DNA from: HK1 sp965202875
GTDB taxonomy: Bacteria; Pseudomonadota; Gammaproteobacteria; HK1
Assembly: GCA_965202875.1 (NCBI GenBank)
Contig: OZ241870.1
Location: forward strand, 310,001 to 374,000
DNA length: 64,000 nucleotides
Direction of reading: 5' to 3'
Position numbers and translations under genes: made by a program. Numbering within the stretch: position 1 is the stretch's first letter; every line of letters begins with the position of its first letter. The notes below the pieces were generated by a model. The model was not told where the DNA came from. It searched no databases and worked only from the letters and a program-made list of their open reading frames with translations. Below, piece after piece: positions 1 to 8,745 of the stretch.

Positions 1-75
1 CCGGGACTCCCCCGACGGCGTTCGCCTCATGAGGGCTCATCGGAGCCATGCAGGAGCGACGTTCGAGGAGATCTC

Positions 76-3000
76 ATGGAGCAACCGGTCATCGAGCTGG
101 CAGACGTCGACCTCGACGACAAGTACGTCCGCCCGCGCGGCCGGGTCTTCCTCACCGGCATCCAGGCCTTGGTGCGGCTCATGCTCACCCAGCGCCGGCG
201 CGACCTCGCGGCGGGGCACGACACCGCCGGCTACGTCAGCGGCTACCGCGGCTCGCCGCTGGGCGGGCTCGACCAGCAGATGGAGCGCGCGAAGGCCCAT
301 CTCGACCGGCACCACGTGGTGTTCCAGCCCGGCGTCAACGAGGACGTCGCGGCCACCGCCTGCTGGGGCACGCAGCAGGCCGGGCTCGACGGCGAGGGCG
401 CATACGACGGGGTGTTCTGCCTCTGGTACGGCAAGGGGCCGGGGGTGGACCGCTCCGGCGACGTGCTGCGGCACGCGAACCTGGCCGGGACCTCGAAGCT
501 CGGCGGGGTCGTGGCGCTGTTGGGCGACGACCATGCCTGCGAATCCTCGACCACCGCGAACCACAGCGAGTACGCGATGGTCGATGCGTCGATCCCGGTG
601 TTCAACCCCGCCGGGGTCCAGGAGATCCTGGATTACGGGCTCTACGCCTTCGCCCTGTCGCGTTACGCCGGCTGCTGGACCGCGCTCAAGTGCGTGCACG
701 ACACCGTCGAGGCCGCCGCCTCGGTGGAGATCGATCCGGAGCGGATCGGGATCGTCCTCCCCGAGGATCCGGCCATTCCCGCCGAAGGATTGGGGATCCG
801 CTGGCCGGATACGCCCCAGGAGCAGGAGGTACGGCTGTACGAGCAAAAGATCGAAGCGGTGAAGGCGTTCTCGCGCGCCAACCGCCTGGACCGCAAGGTA
901 TGGGATTCGGATCGGGCGTGGCTGGGGGTCGCGACCACCGGCAAGTCATACCTCGACGTGCGGCAGGCGTTCGAGGATCTGGGTATCGACGAAGCGGCGG
1001 CGCAGCGGCTCGGGGTCCGCCTCTACAAGGTGGCGATGCCCTTTCCCCTGGAGCCGGAAGGGGCGCGGTGCTTCGCCGAGGGGCTCGACACCATCGTCGT
1101 CGTCGAAGAGAAGCGGGCGCTCATCGAGACCCAGCTCAAGGACGTGCTGTACGCGGCGCCGAATGCGCCGCGCATCGCCGGCAAGCGCGACGAGGACGGC
1201 CGGCCCTTGTTTCCGTCCGCGGGCCGGCTCGACACCAACCATATCGCGGTCGAGATCGGCCGCCGGCTCCTCGCACGCGAGGGCGCCGGTGAAGACGCCG
1301 GCGCTGGCGAAGGCGAAGGCGACGATGATGCTGCCCGCGCGTCGACCCTCGCAGAACCACCTGTTCCCAGCCCGTTTGCGGCGCCCGCGATTCCGCATAG
1401 CGGAATCGCCAAGCGACCGCATCAGCAGTCGCCCGTGACGCAGGACAGCGCGCCCGCGATTCCACACGGCGGAATCGCCAAGCGACCGCATCAGCCGTCA
1501 CCCGTGACGCAGGACAATGCACCCGCGATTCCGCACGGCGGAATCGCCAAGCGACCGCCCCAGCGGTCGCCGCTCGCCGCGCGGGTCGCGGAACTCGAAG
1601 CGATCCTGGGGGGCGGCGACCGGGACCCCGCCCCGATGGAGCGCACCCCGTACTTCTGTCCCGGATGCCCGCACAACACCTCCACCCGGGTCCCGGAGGG
1701 CAGCCGGGCGCTGGCCGGGATCGGCTGCCACTACCTCGCGCAGTTCATGGACCGGTCCACCGCCCGCTACACCCACATGGGCGGCGAGGGCGCGAGCTGG
1801 ATCGGCGAATCGAAGTTCAGCAAGCGCAACCACGTCTTCCAGAACATCGGCGACGGGACCTACTTCCACTCGGGGCTGCTGTCGATCCGGGCCGCGATCG
1901 CGGCGGACGTCAACGTCACCTTCAAGATCCTCTACAACGACGCGGTGGCGATGACCGGCGGCCAGGCGGTGGACGGCGCGCTGACGGTGCCGGTCATCAC
2001 CCGGCAGATGCAGGCGGAGGGCGCGCGGCGCATCGTGGTGGTGACCGACGAGCCGGAGAAGTACGGGGCGCGGTCGGGCCTCGCCCCCGGCGCCACCGTC
2101 CACCACCGGCGCGAGCTCGACGCGGTGCAGCGGACGTTGCGCACGATCGCCGGGGTCACCGTCCTGGTCTACGACCAGACCTGCGCGGCGGAGAAGCGCC
2201 GCCGGCGCAAGCGCGGGAAGTTCCCCGACCCGCCCATGCGCGCGTTCATCAACCCCGCGGTGTGCGAGGGATGCGGGGACTGCGGGGTGAAGTCGAACTG
2301 CGTGGCGGTGGTCCCGGTGGAGACCGAGTTCGGGCGCAAGCGCGCCATCGACCAGTCGTCGTGCAACAAGGACTTCTCCTGCGTCGAGGGGTTCTGCCCG
2401 AGCTTCGTCACCGTGCGCGGCGGCCGGCTGCGCAAGGGGGCGGGCGTTTCGCGCGACGGCGCCCCGCTGCCCGCGTTGCCCGAGCCGCCGGTTCCGGGCC
2501 TCGACCGGCCCTGCGAGATCATCGTCACCGGGGTCGGGGGTACCGGGGTCATCACCATCGGCGCGCTGCTGGGGATGGCCGCGCATCTGGAGTCCAAGGG
2601 ATGCTCGGTGCTCGACCAGACCGGGCTTGCGCAAAAGGGCGGGGCGGTGGTGAGCCACGTCCGGATCGCGGCCCGCCCGGACGACGTCACCACCACGCGC
2701 ATCGCCAACGGCGCGGCGGATCTGGTGCTCGGCTGCGACATGGTGGTCACCGCGGGCGCGGACACCCGCGCCACGATGCGGGCCGGGAAGACCGCGGTGG
2801 TGGTGAACACGCAGGAGACGATGACCGGCGACTTCACCCGCGACGCCGACCTCCTCTTCCCGACCGAATCGCTGATGCGCGGCATCGAGCGCGCCGCCGG
2901 CGCCCGGCAGGTGGACCGGGTCGATGCGACCCGGATCGCGACGGCGCTCACCGGTGACGCCATCGCGACCAACCTCTTCATGCTCGGCTATGCGTGGCAG

Positions 3001-3912
3001 AAGGGCCGCATCCCCCTGTCGAGAGCCGCCATCGAGCGGGCCGTCGAGATCAACGGCGTGGCGGTGGAGATGAACCTGGGCGCGTTCGACTGGGGCCGGC
3101 GCACGGCGGCGGATCGCGACGCGGTGGAGCGCCGCGCCGCGCCGGGGGCCGCCGTGGGCATCGAAGTGGCGCCTCCCATCGAAGGAGGATCGTCACCGGC
3201 CCATTCGCCAGAGGCCGTTCCGGGCATCGCGTTGGCGCCGCCGCGCGGGCGCGAGACCCTGGAGTCGCTGATCGAGCGGCGGGCGGCGTTCCTCGCGGAG
3301 TACCAGGACGCGGCGTATGCCGATCGCTACCGCGCCTTCGTCGAGCGGGCGCGGGAGGCCGAGCGCTCCCGCGCGAAGGGGATGCGGGGGCTCGCGGAAG
3401 CGGTGGCCCGCGGCCACTTCAAGCTCCTCGCCTACAAGGACGAGTACGAGGTCGCGCGCCTGCACTGCGCGCCGGAGTTCCGGCGAAAGCTGGAGGCGGC
3501 GTTCGAGGGGGACTGGTCGCTGGAGTTCCACCTCGCCCCGCCGCTGTTCGCCCGCCGCGACCCGACCACCGGCGCCCCCCGCAAGTCGCGCTACGGCCCG
3601 TGGATGATGCGGGTGTTCGCGATGCTCGCGAGGTGCAAGGGGCTGCGCGGCACGGCCTTCGATCCCTTCGGGTACACGCGGGAGCGCCGCCGGGAACGGG
3701 CCTTGATCGGCAGGTACGAGCGCACGGTGGCGGCGCTCCTCGACGGCCTCGACCACTCCAACCACGCGCTCGCGATCGAGATCGCGTCGCTGCCGGAGCG
3801 GATCCGCGGCTTCGGCCACGTCAAGGCGAAGAGCATCGAGGAGGCGCAGCACCGCGAGGCGGAGTTGCTGGAACGGTTCAGGACCGCGGACGAGCCGCCG
3901 GACGCGGCGTGA
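76..3912 (+). CDS. Indolepyruvate ferredoxin oxidoreductase, fused alpha/beta (IorA-IorB type)
   Basis: Oxidative decarboxylation of indolepyruvate/aryl-pyruvates (amino-acid catabolism) with ferredoxin as acceptor; cytoplasmic, TPP and Fe-S dependent (family knowledge). Visible in order: pyrimidine-binding domain (GYRGSPLGGLDQQM near residue 56, then a KGPGVDRSGD block), a low-complexity linker about 395-500, TPP domain beginning at CPGCPHNTST near 527 with IGDGTYFHSG and YNDAVAMTGGQ, a ferredoxin-like cysteine cluster CEGCGDCGVKSNC near 730, and a gamma/beta domain starting GVGGTGVITIG near 819, followed by a C-terminal helical domain. The start ATG is preceded by AGGAG at 66-70. At 1278 residues it is roughly 100 longer than I expect for this fused family; the excess is the linker, which carries three 23-residue repeats. 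Stands alone, no operon partner visible. Confidence 0.93.
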   Translation: MEQPVIELADVDLDDKYVRPRGRVFLTGIQALVRLMLTQRRRDLAAGHDTAGYVSGYRGSPLGGLDQQMERAKAHLDRHHVVFQPGVNEDVAATACWGTQQAGLDGEGAYDGVFCLWYGKGPGVDRSGDVLRHANLAGTSKLGGVVALLGDDHACESSTTANHSEYAMVDASIPVFNPAGVQEILDYGLYAFALSRYAGCWTALKCVHDTVEAAASVEIDPERIGIVLPEDPAIPAEGLGIRWPDTPQEQEVRLYEQKIEAVKAFSRANRLDRKVWDSDRAWLGVATTGKSYLDVRQAFEDLGIDEAAAQRLGVRLYKVAMPFPLEPEGARCFAEGLDTIVVVEEKRALIETQLKDVLYAAPNAPRIAGKRDEDGRPLFPSAGRLDTNHIAVEIGRRLLAREGAGEDAGAGEGEGDDDAARASTLAEPPVPSPFAAPAIPHSGIAKRPHQQSPVTQDSAPAIPHGGIAKRPHQPSPVTQDNAPAIPHGGIAKRPPQRSPLAARVAELEAILGGGDRDPAPMERTPYFCPGCPHNTSTRVPEGSRALAGIGCHYLAQFMDRSTARYTHMGGEGASWIGESKFSKRNHVFQNIGDGTYFHSGLLSIRAAIAADVNVTFKILYNDAVAMTGGQAVDGALTVPVITRQMQAEGARRIVVVTDEPEKYGARSGLAPGATVHHRRELDAVQRTLRTIAGVTVLVYDQTCAAEKRRRRKRGKFPDPPMRAFINPAVCEGCGDCGVKSNCVAVVPVETEFGRKRAIDQSSCNKDFSCVEGFCPSFVTVRGGRLRKGAGVSRDGAPLPALPEPPVPGLDRPCEIIVTGVGGTGVITIGALLGMAAHLESKGCSVLDQTGLAQKGGAVVSHVRIAARPDDVTTTRIANGAADLVLGCDMVVTAGADTRATMRAGKTAVVVNTQETMTGDFTRDADLLFPTESLMRGIERAAGARQVDRVDATRIATALTGDAIATNLFMLGYAWQKGRIPLSRAAIERAVEINGVAVEMNLGAFDWGRRTAADRDAVERRAAPGAAVGIEVAPPIEGGSSPAHSPEAVPGIALAPPRGRETLESLIERRAAFLAEYQDAAYADRYRAFVERAREAERSRAKGMRGLAEAVARGHFKLLAYKDEYEVARLHCAPEFRRKLEAAFEGDWSLEFHLAPPLFARRDPTTGAPRKSRYGPWMMRVFAMLARCKGLRGTAFDPFGYTRERRRERALIGRYERTVAALLDGLDHSNHALAIEIASLPERIRGFGHVKAKSIEEAQHREAELLERFRTADEPPDAA
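1381..1572 (+). repeat. Three in-frame 69-bp tandem repeats carrying a palindrome inside the IOR gene
   Basis: Units begin at 1381, 1450 and 1519 (period 69 bp = 23 codons; the third is partial). Each starts APAIPH(S/G)GIAKRP and contains the palindrome GCGATTCCGC-3nt-GCGGAATCGC or a near match. The insertion lies in the linker between the pyrimidine and TPP domains, where it would be tolerated. It resembles a palindromic element expanded in frame within a coding region. Confidence 0.85.
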
Positions 3913-4398
3913 CGGCGATGAGTGTCGGTCGGTCGGTGGTTGACTTGGCCTGTTCTACGGGCACGGAGAACGGCAACGGGGCCTTGGCGGTCGACGGGTC
4001 GGCGATGACCACCGGCACGCCCTCCGGACCCGTCGTGGCCTTGGGCGCCGGACACCCGATGCGGTGTATGCTGACGGCGATTTGGCCCAAGGCAGCGTGA
4101 AGCAGGGGAACCACAGGGGCGGAGGACGGCATCGACCTGTCAATTATCGAGGTCCACCTCAACCGGCGCCAGGCCCTCACGGCGCTCGACCGCGGATGCA
4201 CAGACGAAGCCCGCGCTGGGGACCACCGCGCCTGCACGCTGCACAGGGCGCCGGATTCCCTGGCCGTGAGGGCGATGGTCGCCCTGCGGGACCGGGACTT
4301 CCCGCTGGCGCTCCGCCTCTGGCGTGAGATCCGGCAGGCCGCGGAGCCGACGGGCGCAGGGTTCGACTGGCGGGGGCCAACAGGCAGGTGGCCGAAAA
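3913..4398. other. Intergenic region with an unrecognised reading-frame remnant
   Basis: No complete gene recognised. A plus-strand frame from about 4101 to the TAG at 4422-4424 stays open for about 107 codons and has protein-like composition (for example VALRDRDFPLALRLWREIRQ), but it has no ATG before codon 59. It may be a decayed gene; I cannot assign it. Confidence 0.4.
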
Positions 4399-4427
4399 TT
4401 GACACCGCGAAAAGCGCCGGATAGGAT
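4399..4427 (+). promoter_or_regulatory. Candidate sigma70 promoter for rplM-rpsI
   Basis: A consensus -35 TTGACA at 4399-4404 and TAGGAT at 4422-4427 are separated by 17 bp. The promoter sits 38 bp before the rplM start codon, which fits a short-leader ribosomal-protein operon. Confidence 0.6.
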
Positions 4428-4465
4428 CCGCACCCTTCCACGGTCACCGAAGCGTTTGCAGTCGA

Positions 4466-4897
4466 ATGTACACCTTCAGCGCCAAGCCGCATGAAGTCGA
4501 GCGGAAATGGTTCGTCGTAGACGCGGCGGGACAGACTCTGGGACGCTTGGCGAGCGAGATCGCGCGCAGGCTCCGCGGCAAGCACAAGGCCGAGTACACC
4601 CCCCACGTCGACACCGGCGACTACGTCATCGTGGTCAACGCGGAGAAGGTCGGACTCACCGGCAACAAGCGTCGCCAGAAGGTGTACTACCGGCATACCG
4701 GCTATCCGGGTGGCCTTCGCGCCACGCCTTTCGAGAAGATGATCGCCGAAAAACCGACCCGGGTCATCGAGCTCGCGGTCAAGGGCATGCTGCCGAAGGG
4801 CCCCCTTGGGCGGGCGATGTATCGCAAGCTCCGCGTCTATGCCGGGCCCGAGCACCGGCACGAAGCGCAGCAGCCCCGCCCCCTCACACTCCCGTGA
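4466..4897 (+). CDS. rplM: 50S ribosomal protein L13
   Basis: Structural protein of the large ribosomal subunit. The 143 residues match the usual length of about 142. The N-terminus YTFSAKPHEVERKWFVVDA and the segments GDYVIVVNAEKVGLTGNK and KGMLPKGPLGRAMYRKLRVY are diagnostic. No clear Shine-Dalgarno is visible before this ATG, but the start aligns with the family. It is followed after 27 bp by rpsI, the conserved bacterial order. Confidence 0.97.
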   Translation: MYTFSAKPHEVERKWFVVDAAGQTLGRLASEIARRLRGKHKAEYTPHVDTGDYVIVVNAEKVGLTGNKRRQKVYYRHTGYPGGLRATPFEKMIAEKPTRVIELAVKGMLPKGPLGRAMYRKLRVYAGPEHRHEAQQPRPLTLP

Positions 4898-4924
4898 TCC
4901 TTCGCAACCGGCGGAGACAGCGAC

Positions 4925-5317
4925 GTGGCAGACCTCGTGAACTACGGCACGGGCAGGCGCAAGACGGCGGCGGCGCGCGTGTTCCTCGCGCCGGGCAGCG
5001 GTCGCATCACCGTCAACCGCCGTCCCCTCGACACGTACTTCGGTCGCGAGACGGCGCGGATGGTCGTGCGCCAACCGCTTGAGACGGTCGGGATGGCGGA
5101 TCGCTTCGACATCAAGATCACGGTTCGCGGAGGTGGCGGTAGCGGGCAGGCGGGCGCCATCCGGCACGGCATCGCCCGAGCCCTGATCCGCTACGACGAG
5201 AGTCTGCGTTCTCCCCTTCGCCGCGCCGGCTTCGTCACCCGGGACGCGCGCGAGGTCGAACGCAAGAAGGTCGGTCTGCACAAGGCGCGCAAGCGGCCCC
5301 AGTACTCCAAGCGGTAA
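4925..5317 (+). CDS. rpsI: 30S ribosomal protein S9
   Basis: Small-subunit protein whose C-terminal tail reaches the P-site tRNA. The protein has 130 residues, GTGRRKTAAARVFL at the N-terminus, GGGGSGQAGAIRHGIARAL in the middle and the canonical C-terminus KARKRPQYSKR. The start is GTG, supported by GGAG at 4913-4916. Second gene of the rplM operon. Confidence 0.97.
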   Translation: MADLVNYGTGRRKTAAARVFLAPGSGRITVNRRPLDTYFGRETARMVVRQPLETVGMADRFDIKITVRGGGGSGQAGAIRHGIARALIRYDESLRSPLRRAGFVTRDAREVERKKVGLHKARKRPQYSKR

Positions 5318-5336
5318 TACGCGCAGGATTCAACGT

Positions 5337-5410
5337 TGGGGGATCGTCTAATGGCAGGACAGCGGACTCTGACTCCGCCAGTCTAGGTTCGAATCCTAGT
5401 CCCCCAGCCA
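5337..5410 (+). tRNA. tRNA-Gln (CTG anticodon)
   Basis: Acceptor stem TGGGGGA (5337-5343) pairs with TCCCCCA (5400-5406), followed by discriminator G and an encoded CCA at 5408-5410. The anticodon stem GCGGA/TCCGC encloses loop CTCTGAC with anticodon CTG. The T arm contains GGTTCGAATCC. The accessory region begins immediately downstream, so this tRNA is a plausible island boundary, although I found no repeated tRNA 3' end at the other side. Confidence 0.93.
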
Positions 5411-5642
5411 TACGTCCACCTCTGGCCGTCGCCTTCGTACGACGCGTAAAACGCCGTCAAGTCCAGTCTGTCTGAGGTGGACCCCATCGTTTGGACAGGA
5501 ATCGCGATTGTGCAAGTGTCTTCTGTCATGCTCATGGAAGCCGGCACAGAGGATCGGAAGATGAGACGGAAGCGCAGGAATCAATCGATACCCATGTCCA
5601 ACCAAAGGCGCATCGCGCACCGCGCCCGGTTGGGCCGGACAT
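5411..5642. other. Intergenic stretch with an IS3-like terminal sequence
   Basis: No gene. Around 5475-5500 the text GAGGTGGACCCCATCGTTTG resembles the terminal inverted repeats of IS3-family (IS150-like) elements. An IS3 transposase fragment lies at 14.1 kb. Call made from memory of such ends only. Confidence 0.3.
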
Positions 5643-5705
5643 GTGATGACTTGCGAAATGTTCGACAAGGTGCATCGTGGATTCCGGTCATTCGGCTCGG
5701 ATCCC

Positions 5706-5981
5706 ATGCAGAAAGTGACTTCACGGGAGTTTCAGCGGAATTTCGGCCATTATCAGGACGAAGCGCTGAAGTCGCCGCTTTCGCTCACCCACAACGGACG
5801 GGACCGGCTGGTGATCACGTCGGCGGACGAGTATGAACGCCTGAGGCACCATGGCCGGCGGGCGCTTGCCGTCGAAGAGTTGTCGGATGCCAAGCTCGAC
5901 GCCATCCGTCGCGCTGAACCCCCGGCCGAGGCCGCCCGATACGACCATGAGCTGAGTGTCGGGCATGGCATCGATACCTGA
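5706..5981 (+). CDS. Type II antitoxin, Phd/YefM family (orphaned)
   Basis: DNA-binding antitoxin that would neutralise a toxin and autorepress its operon (family role). Ninety-one residues from the ATG at 5706; MQKVTSREFQRNFGHYQDEA followed by PLSLTHNGRDRLVITSADEYERL is the Phd/YefM N-terminal fold. An upstream in-frame ATG at 5643 would add 21 residues that do not look like the family, so 5706 is preferred. The cognate toxin start overlaps its last 17 bp but is broken after about 12 codons. Confidence 0.75.
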   Translation: MQKVTSREFQRNFGHYQDEALKSPLSLTHNGRDRLVITSADEYERLRHHGRRALAVEELSDAKLDAIRRAEPPAEAARYDHELSVGHGIDT

Positions 5982-6126
5982 TCCGACACCCGGGCTCGTC
6001 CCATTCCCCCGACTTGCTGTCGATAGTCGGCGACAGGACGTTCCGGAGCACCTCCGTGATCTGCGTCCGTCCGGACACCGAGGATGCCGTCGTGGGACTG
6101 GTCGCGGACCTGCCCAACGCCGGTAG
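5965..6126 (+). pseudogene. 5' stub of a toxin gene, broken after about 12 codons
   Basis: The ATG at 5965 overlaps the antitoxin end by 17 bp, the usual antitoxin-toxin coupling. It reads MASIPDPTPGLV, which resembles the start of PemK/MazF-like growth inhibitors (recalled pattern, not searched). From about 6002 the sequence becomes the tail of an AAA ATPase in another frame and the toxin frame stops at 6124-6126. Confidence 0.5.
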
Positions 6127-6204
6127 ATTGCGAGGGCCACAAGGATTGGGGCGGCTTCACACGTCGGGCTGGATGGAGGGCGCCATCCTGTTCGGTACCG
6201 GTGG
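6002..6204 (+). repeat. Partial duplicate of the 3' end of the AAA ATPase gene at 12.2 kb
   Basis: This segment matches 13287-13492 with scattered substitutions. It encodes the ATPase C-terminus from SPDLLS(I/M)VGDRTF through LGRLHTSGWME. Only this fragment is present; the ATP-binding part is absent. Confidence 0.88.
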
Positions 6205-6535
6205 TCTCGCATCGGGTTCTGCCGCCCGACGGCTTCCGGCGTGTCGGCCTCCGACTCATCCGGACGAAATGCTGCTGGAGGAATTTCTGAAGCCTCTGGG
6301 GATGTCGCAATCGGCATTCGTCCGGCGGCTTGGGGTTTCGTATCCACGGCTCAATGAAATCGTCCGTGGCAAGCGAAGCGTGACGCCGGATACGGCGCTC
6401 CGGCTGGCGCAGGTCACCGGCATGGGTGCGGATTTCTGGCTGGGCCTGCAACAGGATTGGGACCTGTGGCATGCGCTGACCGCGGAGCGTGCGGCGGCCA
6501 TTGCCCTGCTGGAACCTTTGCATCGTCCTGGGTAG
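6014..6535 (+). CDS. Chimeric ORF: AAA-ATPase tail fused to a HigA-type antitoxin
   Basis: Residues 1 to about 64 are the ATPase tail duplicated from the AAA gene; from about residue 78 the protein is a HigA/XRE antitoxin (PPTHPDEMLLEEFLKPLGMS, then SAFVRRLGVSYPRLNEIVRG and a typical C-terminal helix). HigA proteins usually begin just before PPTHPGE with their own Met; that start is lost here, so expression would need the fused TTG start at 6014 or the internal ATG at 6268. No HigB toxin is adjacent. Function as an antitoxin is doubtful. Confidence 0.7.
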   Translation: MLSIVGDRTFRSTSVICVRPDTEDAVVGLVADLPNAGRLRGPQGLGRLHTSGWMEGAILFGTGGLASGSAARRLPACRPPTHPDEMLLEEFLKPLGMSQSAFVRRLGVSYPRLNEIVRGKRSVTPDTALRLAQVTGMGADFWLGLQQDWDLWHALTAERAAAIALLEPLHRPG

Positions 6536-6564
6536 ACACTGCGCGGCCACCCGTCCGTACGGGT

Positions 6565-7640
6565 TCATGGCTCCCACGACACGACCTTTCGGGTCTTCGC
6601 CTCGGCTCGAATGCGGCAGAGCGCTTCGCCGACGTTCAAACCGGTCAGAGAACAGCCGCTTCCGAATATTCTCCTCGTCGGACCCGGTCTGGCTTGCGTA
6701 TTGAACGCGAGCGTCATGCCCATGTTGTCGAGATAGCCGTCCTCTGCGCCCTCGAAGTCATCGGGCGACTGGGAAGCGAGCAGTACGACACCGCCCTTCG
6801 AACGACTCATGCGGACGAGATTGGCCAGGGCCGGCAGCCTGATCCTGAGTATGACGTGTGCCTCGTCGAGCAACGTGACATGGCGCAGGGCGCGGACTCC
6901 CGAGCCATCCGTCGGAGCGTCCGGCAGCGCATTCAGCCATCGGTCCAGGGCGTTCAGCGTCAGGTTGATGATCAGCCGCCGCATTTCCTCCGAGCTGTCC
7001 TGCGGCAAAAGGATGATCCAGCTTTTTGAAAAGAAGTCGGCGGGTGGGCGATCCGGCAAGAACAAGGCGAACTGTGTCAATTCGTTCAACGTGGAGGTCA
7101 ATTCGTCCGGCCCGCGTCCCCGTTCTTCATATTCGGCCGCAAGAGCGTGCGCGACGTCCGCCAGTGTGATGGCCCCGTCCGTGGCGCGAGCCCGCAGAGC
7201 TGCCGTGATTGCCTCCCGGAGGGCCTCCGACTGGACTCCGCTGGGCCGGCGTGGCTTGATGGATGCGATGGAGTCCCGGATACGGGCTGCCGCGGTCTTG
7301 ATGGCGGTGTCGTCGGGAGCCCACGTGCAGCACATCCAGCGGAATCGACCCCTCGGGCGGGCGGAGAACGTCCGCGGCGTAGGCCGTACTCAATCCTTCC
7401 GCCAGATCGCCCTTGAAGTCGAATGCGAGCAACGGGACGCTGCCGAAGCGACGCATGGCCTTCAACACATGAACGGCGGTTCTGGTCTTTCCCGGCCCCA
7501 CGCCGCCCATGATCGCCATGTGGGGGCTGCCGCCGGCGCTGTTGAGCGCGAATTCAACGTTCTCGTCGGTTCTGACGTCCCGGGCCACCTCGCCTGCCCT
7601 ATATTGCTCCGGAAGATCAGCCGCTTGGCGGTTCGTTGAT
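6565..7640 (-). pseudogene. HerA/DptH-like ATPase C-terminal half, frameshifted and N-terminally truncated
   Basis: Two minus-strand frames join near 7325-7335. The upstream frame has HMAIMGGVGPGKTRT (Walker A) and LLAFDFKGDLAEG, then IPLDVL. The downstream frame has HVTLLDEAHVIL (Walker B) and SRSKGGVVLLASQSPDDFEG. This layout matches the C-terminal ATPase of the phosphorothioation-dependent restriction protein DptH and its HerA-like relatives; assignment is from memory. No DptF, DptG or Dnd genes are in the window. The N-terminal part is missing, cut off near the divergent Uma2 gene. The last 150 bp recur at 14.4 kb. Confidence 0.6.
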
Positions 7641-7723
7641 TGCCGGGGGTATCGGCAAGACTTCGGCGGCATGGGCGCGCGGGTAGGATGCCCGCCTTCG
7701 CCCGCGGCGTGGGGGAGCTCGAA

Positions 7724-8413
7724 ATGACGGTCGAAGTTGCGTCCCGCGCCGGTCCCGGCGAGCGGAGAAGCCGTTGCGCGGAGGAAACCGCCGCGGCTCC
7801 GCGGGAGGCCGCCGCCTCGCAGGCCGCGCTGGACGCCCTGCTGTGCGAGCTCCTGCCTCGCCAGGGGTGCTGGAGCGACGAGGGCTACCTGTGGCTGACC
7901 GACCACGGCAACCGACCGGTCGAGTTCACCGACGGCTTTATCGAAGAGCTGCCCTTGCCAACGTCCACCCACCAGGCCGTCCTCTCGTTTCTCTATGTCC
8001 TGTTCCGCGCCTGGATCCGGCCGCGCGGCGGCATCGCGGCGTTCTCCGCGTTGCGGATGCGCGTGCGCGAAGGCAAGTTTCGCGAGCCGGACATCCTGTT
8101 GCTGCGTGACCGCTCCGACCCGCGTTACCAGGACCGCTACTGGCGGGGCGCGGACTTGGTGGTGGAGGTCGTCAGCCCGGACCACCCCGAACGGGACTTG
8201 GTGGAGAAACGGGCCGATTACGCCGAAGCGGGCATTCCGGAGTACTGGATCGCGGACCCGCGTGACGAGACGTTGACGGTGCTGGTGCTGCGCGGGGAGA
8301 CATACGTCGAGCACGGTCGCTACGGGCGGGGGGAGACGGCCGTCTCGGTGCTGCTCGAAGGCTTCGCGGCGGAAGTGTCGGCGGTGTTCGACGCCCCGGA
8401 GACGGGCGGGTGA
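7724..8413 (+). CDS. Uma2-family (DUF820) restriction endonuclease-like protein
   Basis: PD-(D/E)XK-fold protein of unknown substrate, a family expanded in cyanobacteria and many other environmental bacteria. The 229-residue protein starts at ATG 7724 with GGGGGAG at 7711-7717. Visible family features: EFTDGFIEELPLPTSTHQAV, the EPDILLL strand, VVEVVSPDHPERDLVEKR and YAEAGIPEYWIADP. Upstream codons in the same frame are not needed. Neighbours are decayed defence genes; its own frame is intact. Confidence 0.85.
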   Translation: MTVEVASRAGPGERRSRCAEETAAAPREAAASQAALDALLCELLPRQGCWSDEGYLWLTDHGNRPVEFTDGFIEELPLPTSTHQAVLSFLYVLFRAWIRPRGGIAAFSALRMRVREGKFREPDILLLRDRSDPRYQDRYWRGADLVVEVVSPDHPERDLVEKRADYAEAGIPEYWIADPRDETLTVLVLRGETYVEHGRYGRGETAVSVLLEGFAAEVSAVFDAPETGG

Positions 8414-8745
8414 GGGCGTGAACGTGCTGCGGACGCAAGTGCATGGGAAGGGAACCTTCACCCCGTCGTCAAGAAGAGGGAGGGAAGACGATGCCGGGAG
8501 CGATCGCGGCGACCGCCGGGAGCGTGGCGGAGGGCTTATGGGGGTGCCGGAATAATCCATCCAGGCAGAAACGATGAGCTGCCTGGACGGGAAGCTGAGG
8601 AACGTCGTTCCAGGTTTCCGGGAAGGCGGGGAAAGAGACACGACAGACGTTCTACCGAATGACGCTGGCGCAACCGGAGAATCGTCACATGGTCCCGAGA
8701 TACGATAAGATGGTGAACGACTCAACCAGAAAAGGAGATATACCC
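8414..8745. other. Intergenic region containing a 5' fragment of an mrr-like gene
   Basis: No complete gene. At about 8688-8720 the sequence encodes HMVPRYDKMVN, matching the first codons of the Mrr gene at 10986 (HMVPKYDEMV). Similarity stops before 8740. The rest holds nothing I recognise beyond a small hairpin (CCAGGCAG...CTGCCTGG) near 8563-8587. Confidence 0.5.

Noticed and set aside
5337..5410. tRNA-Gln as a proven integration site
   Set aside because: The accessory region starts here, but I found no repeat of the tRNA 3' end and no integrase gene in the window.
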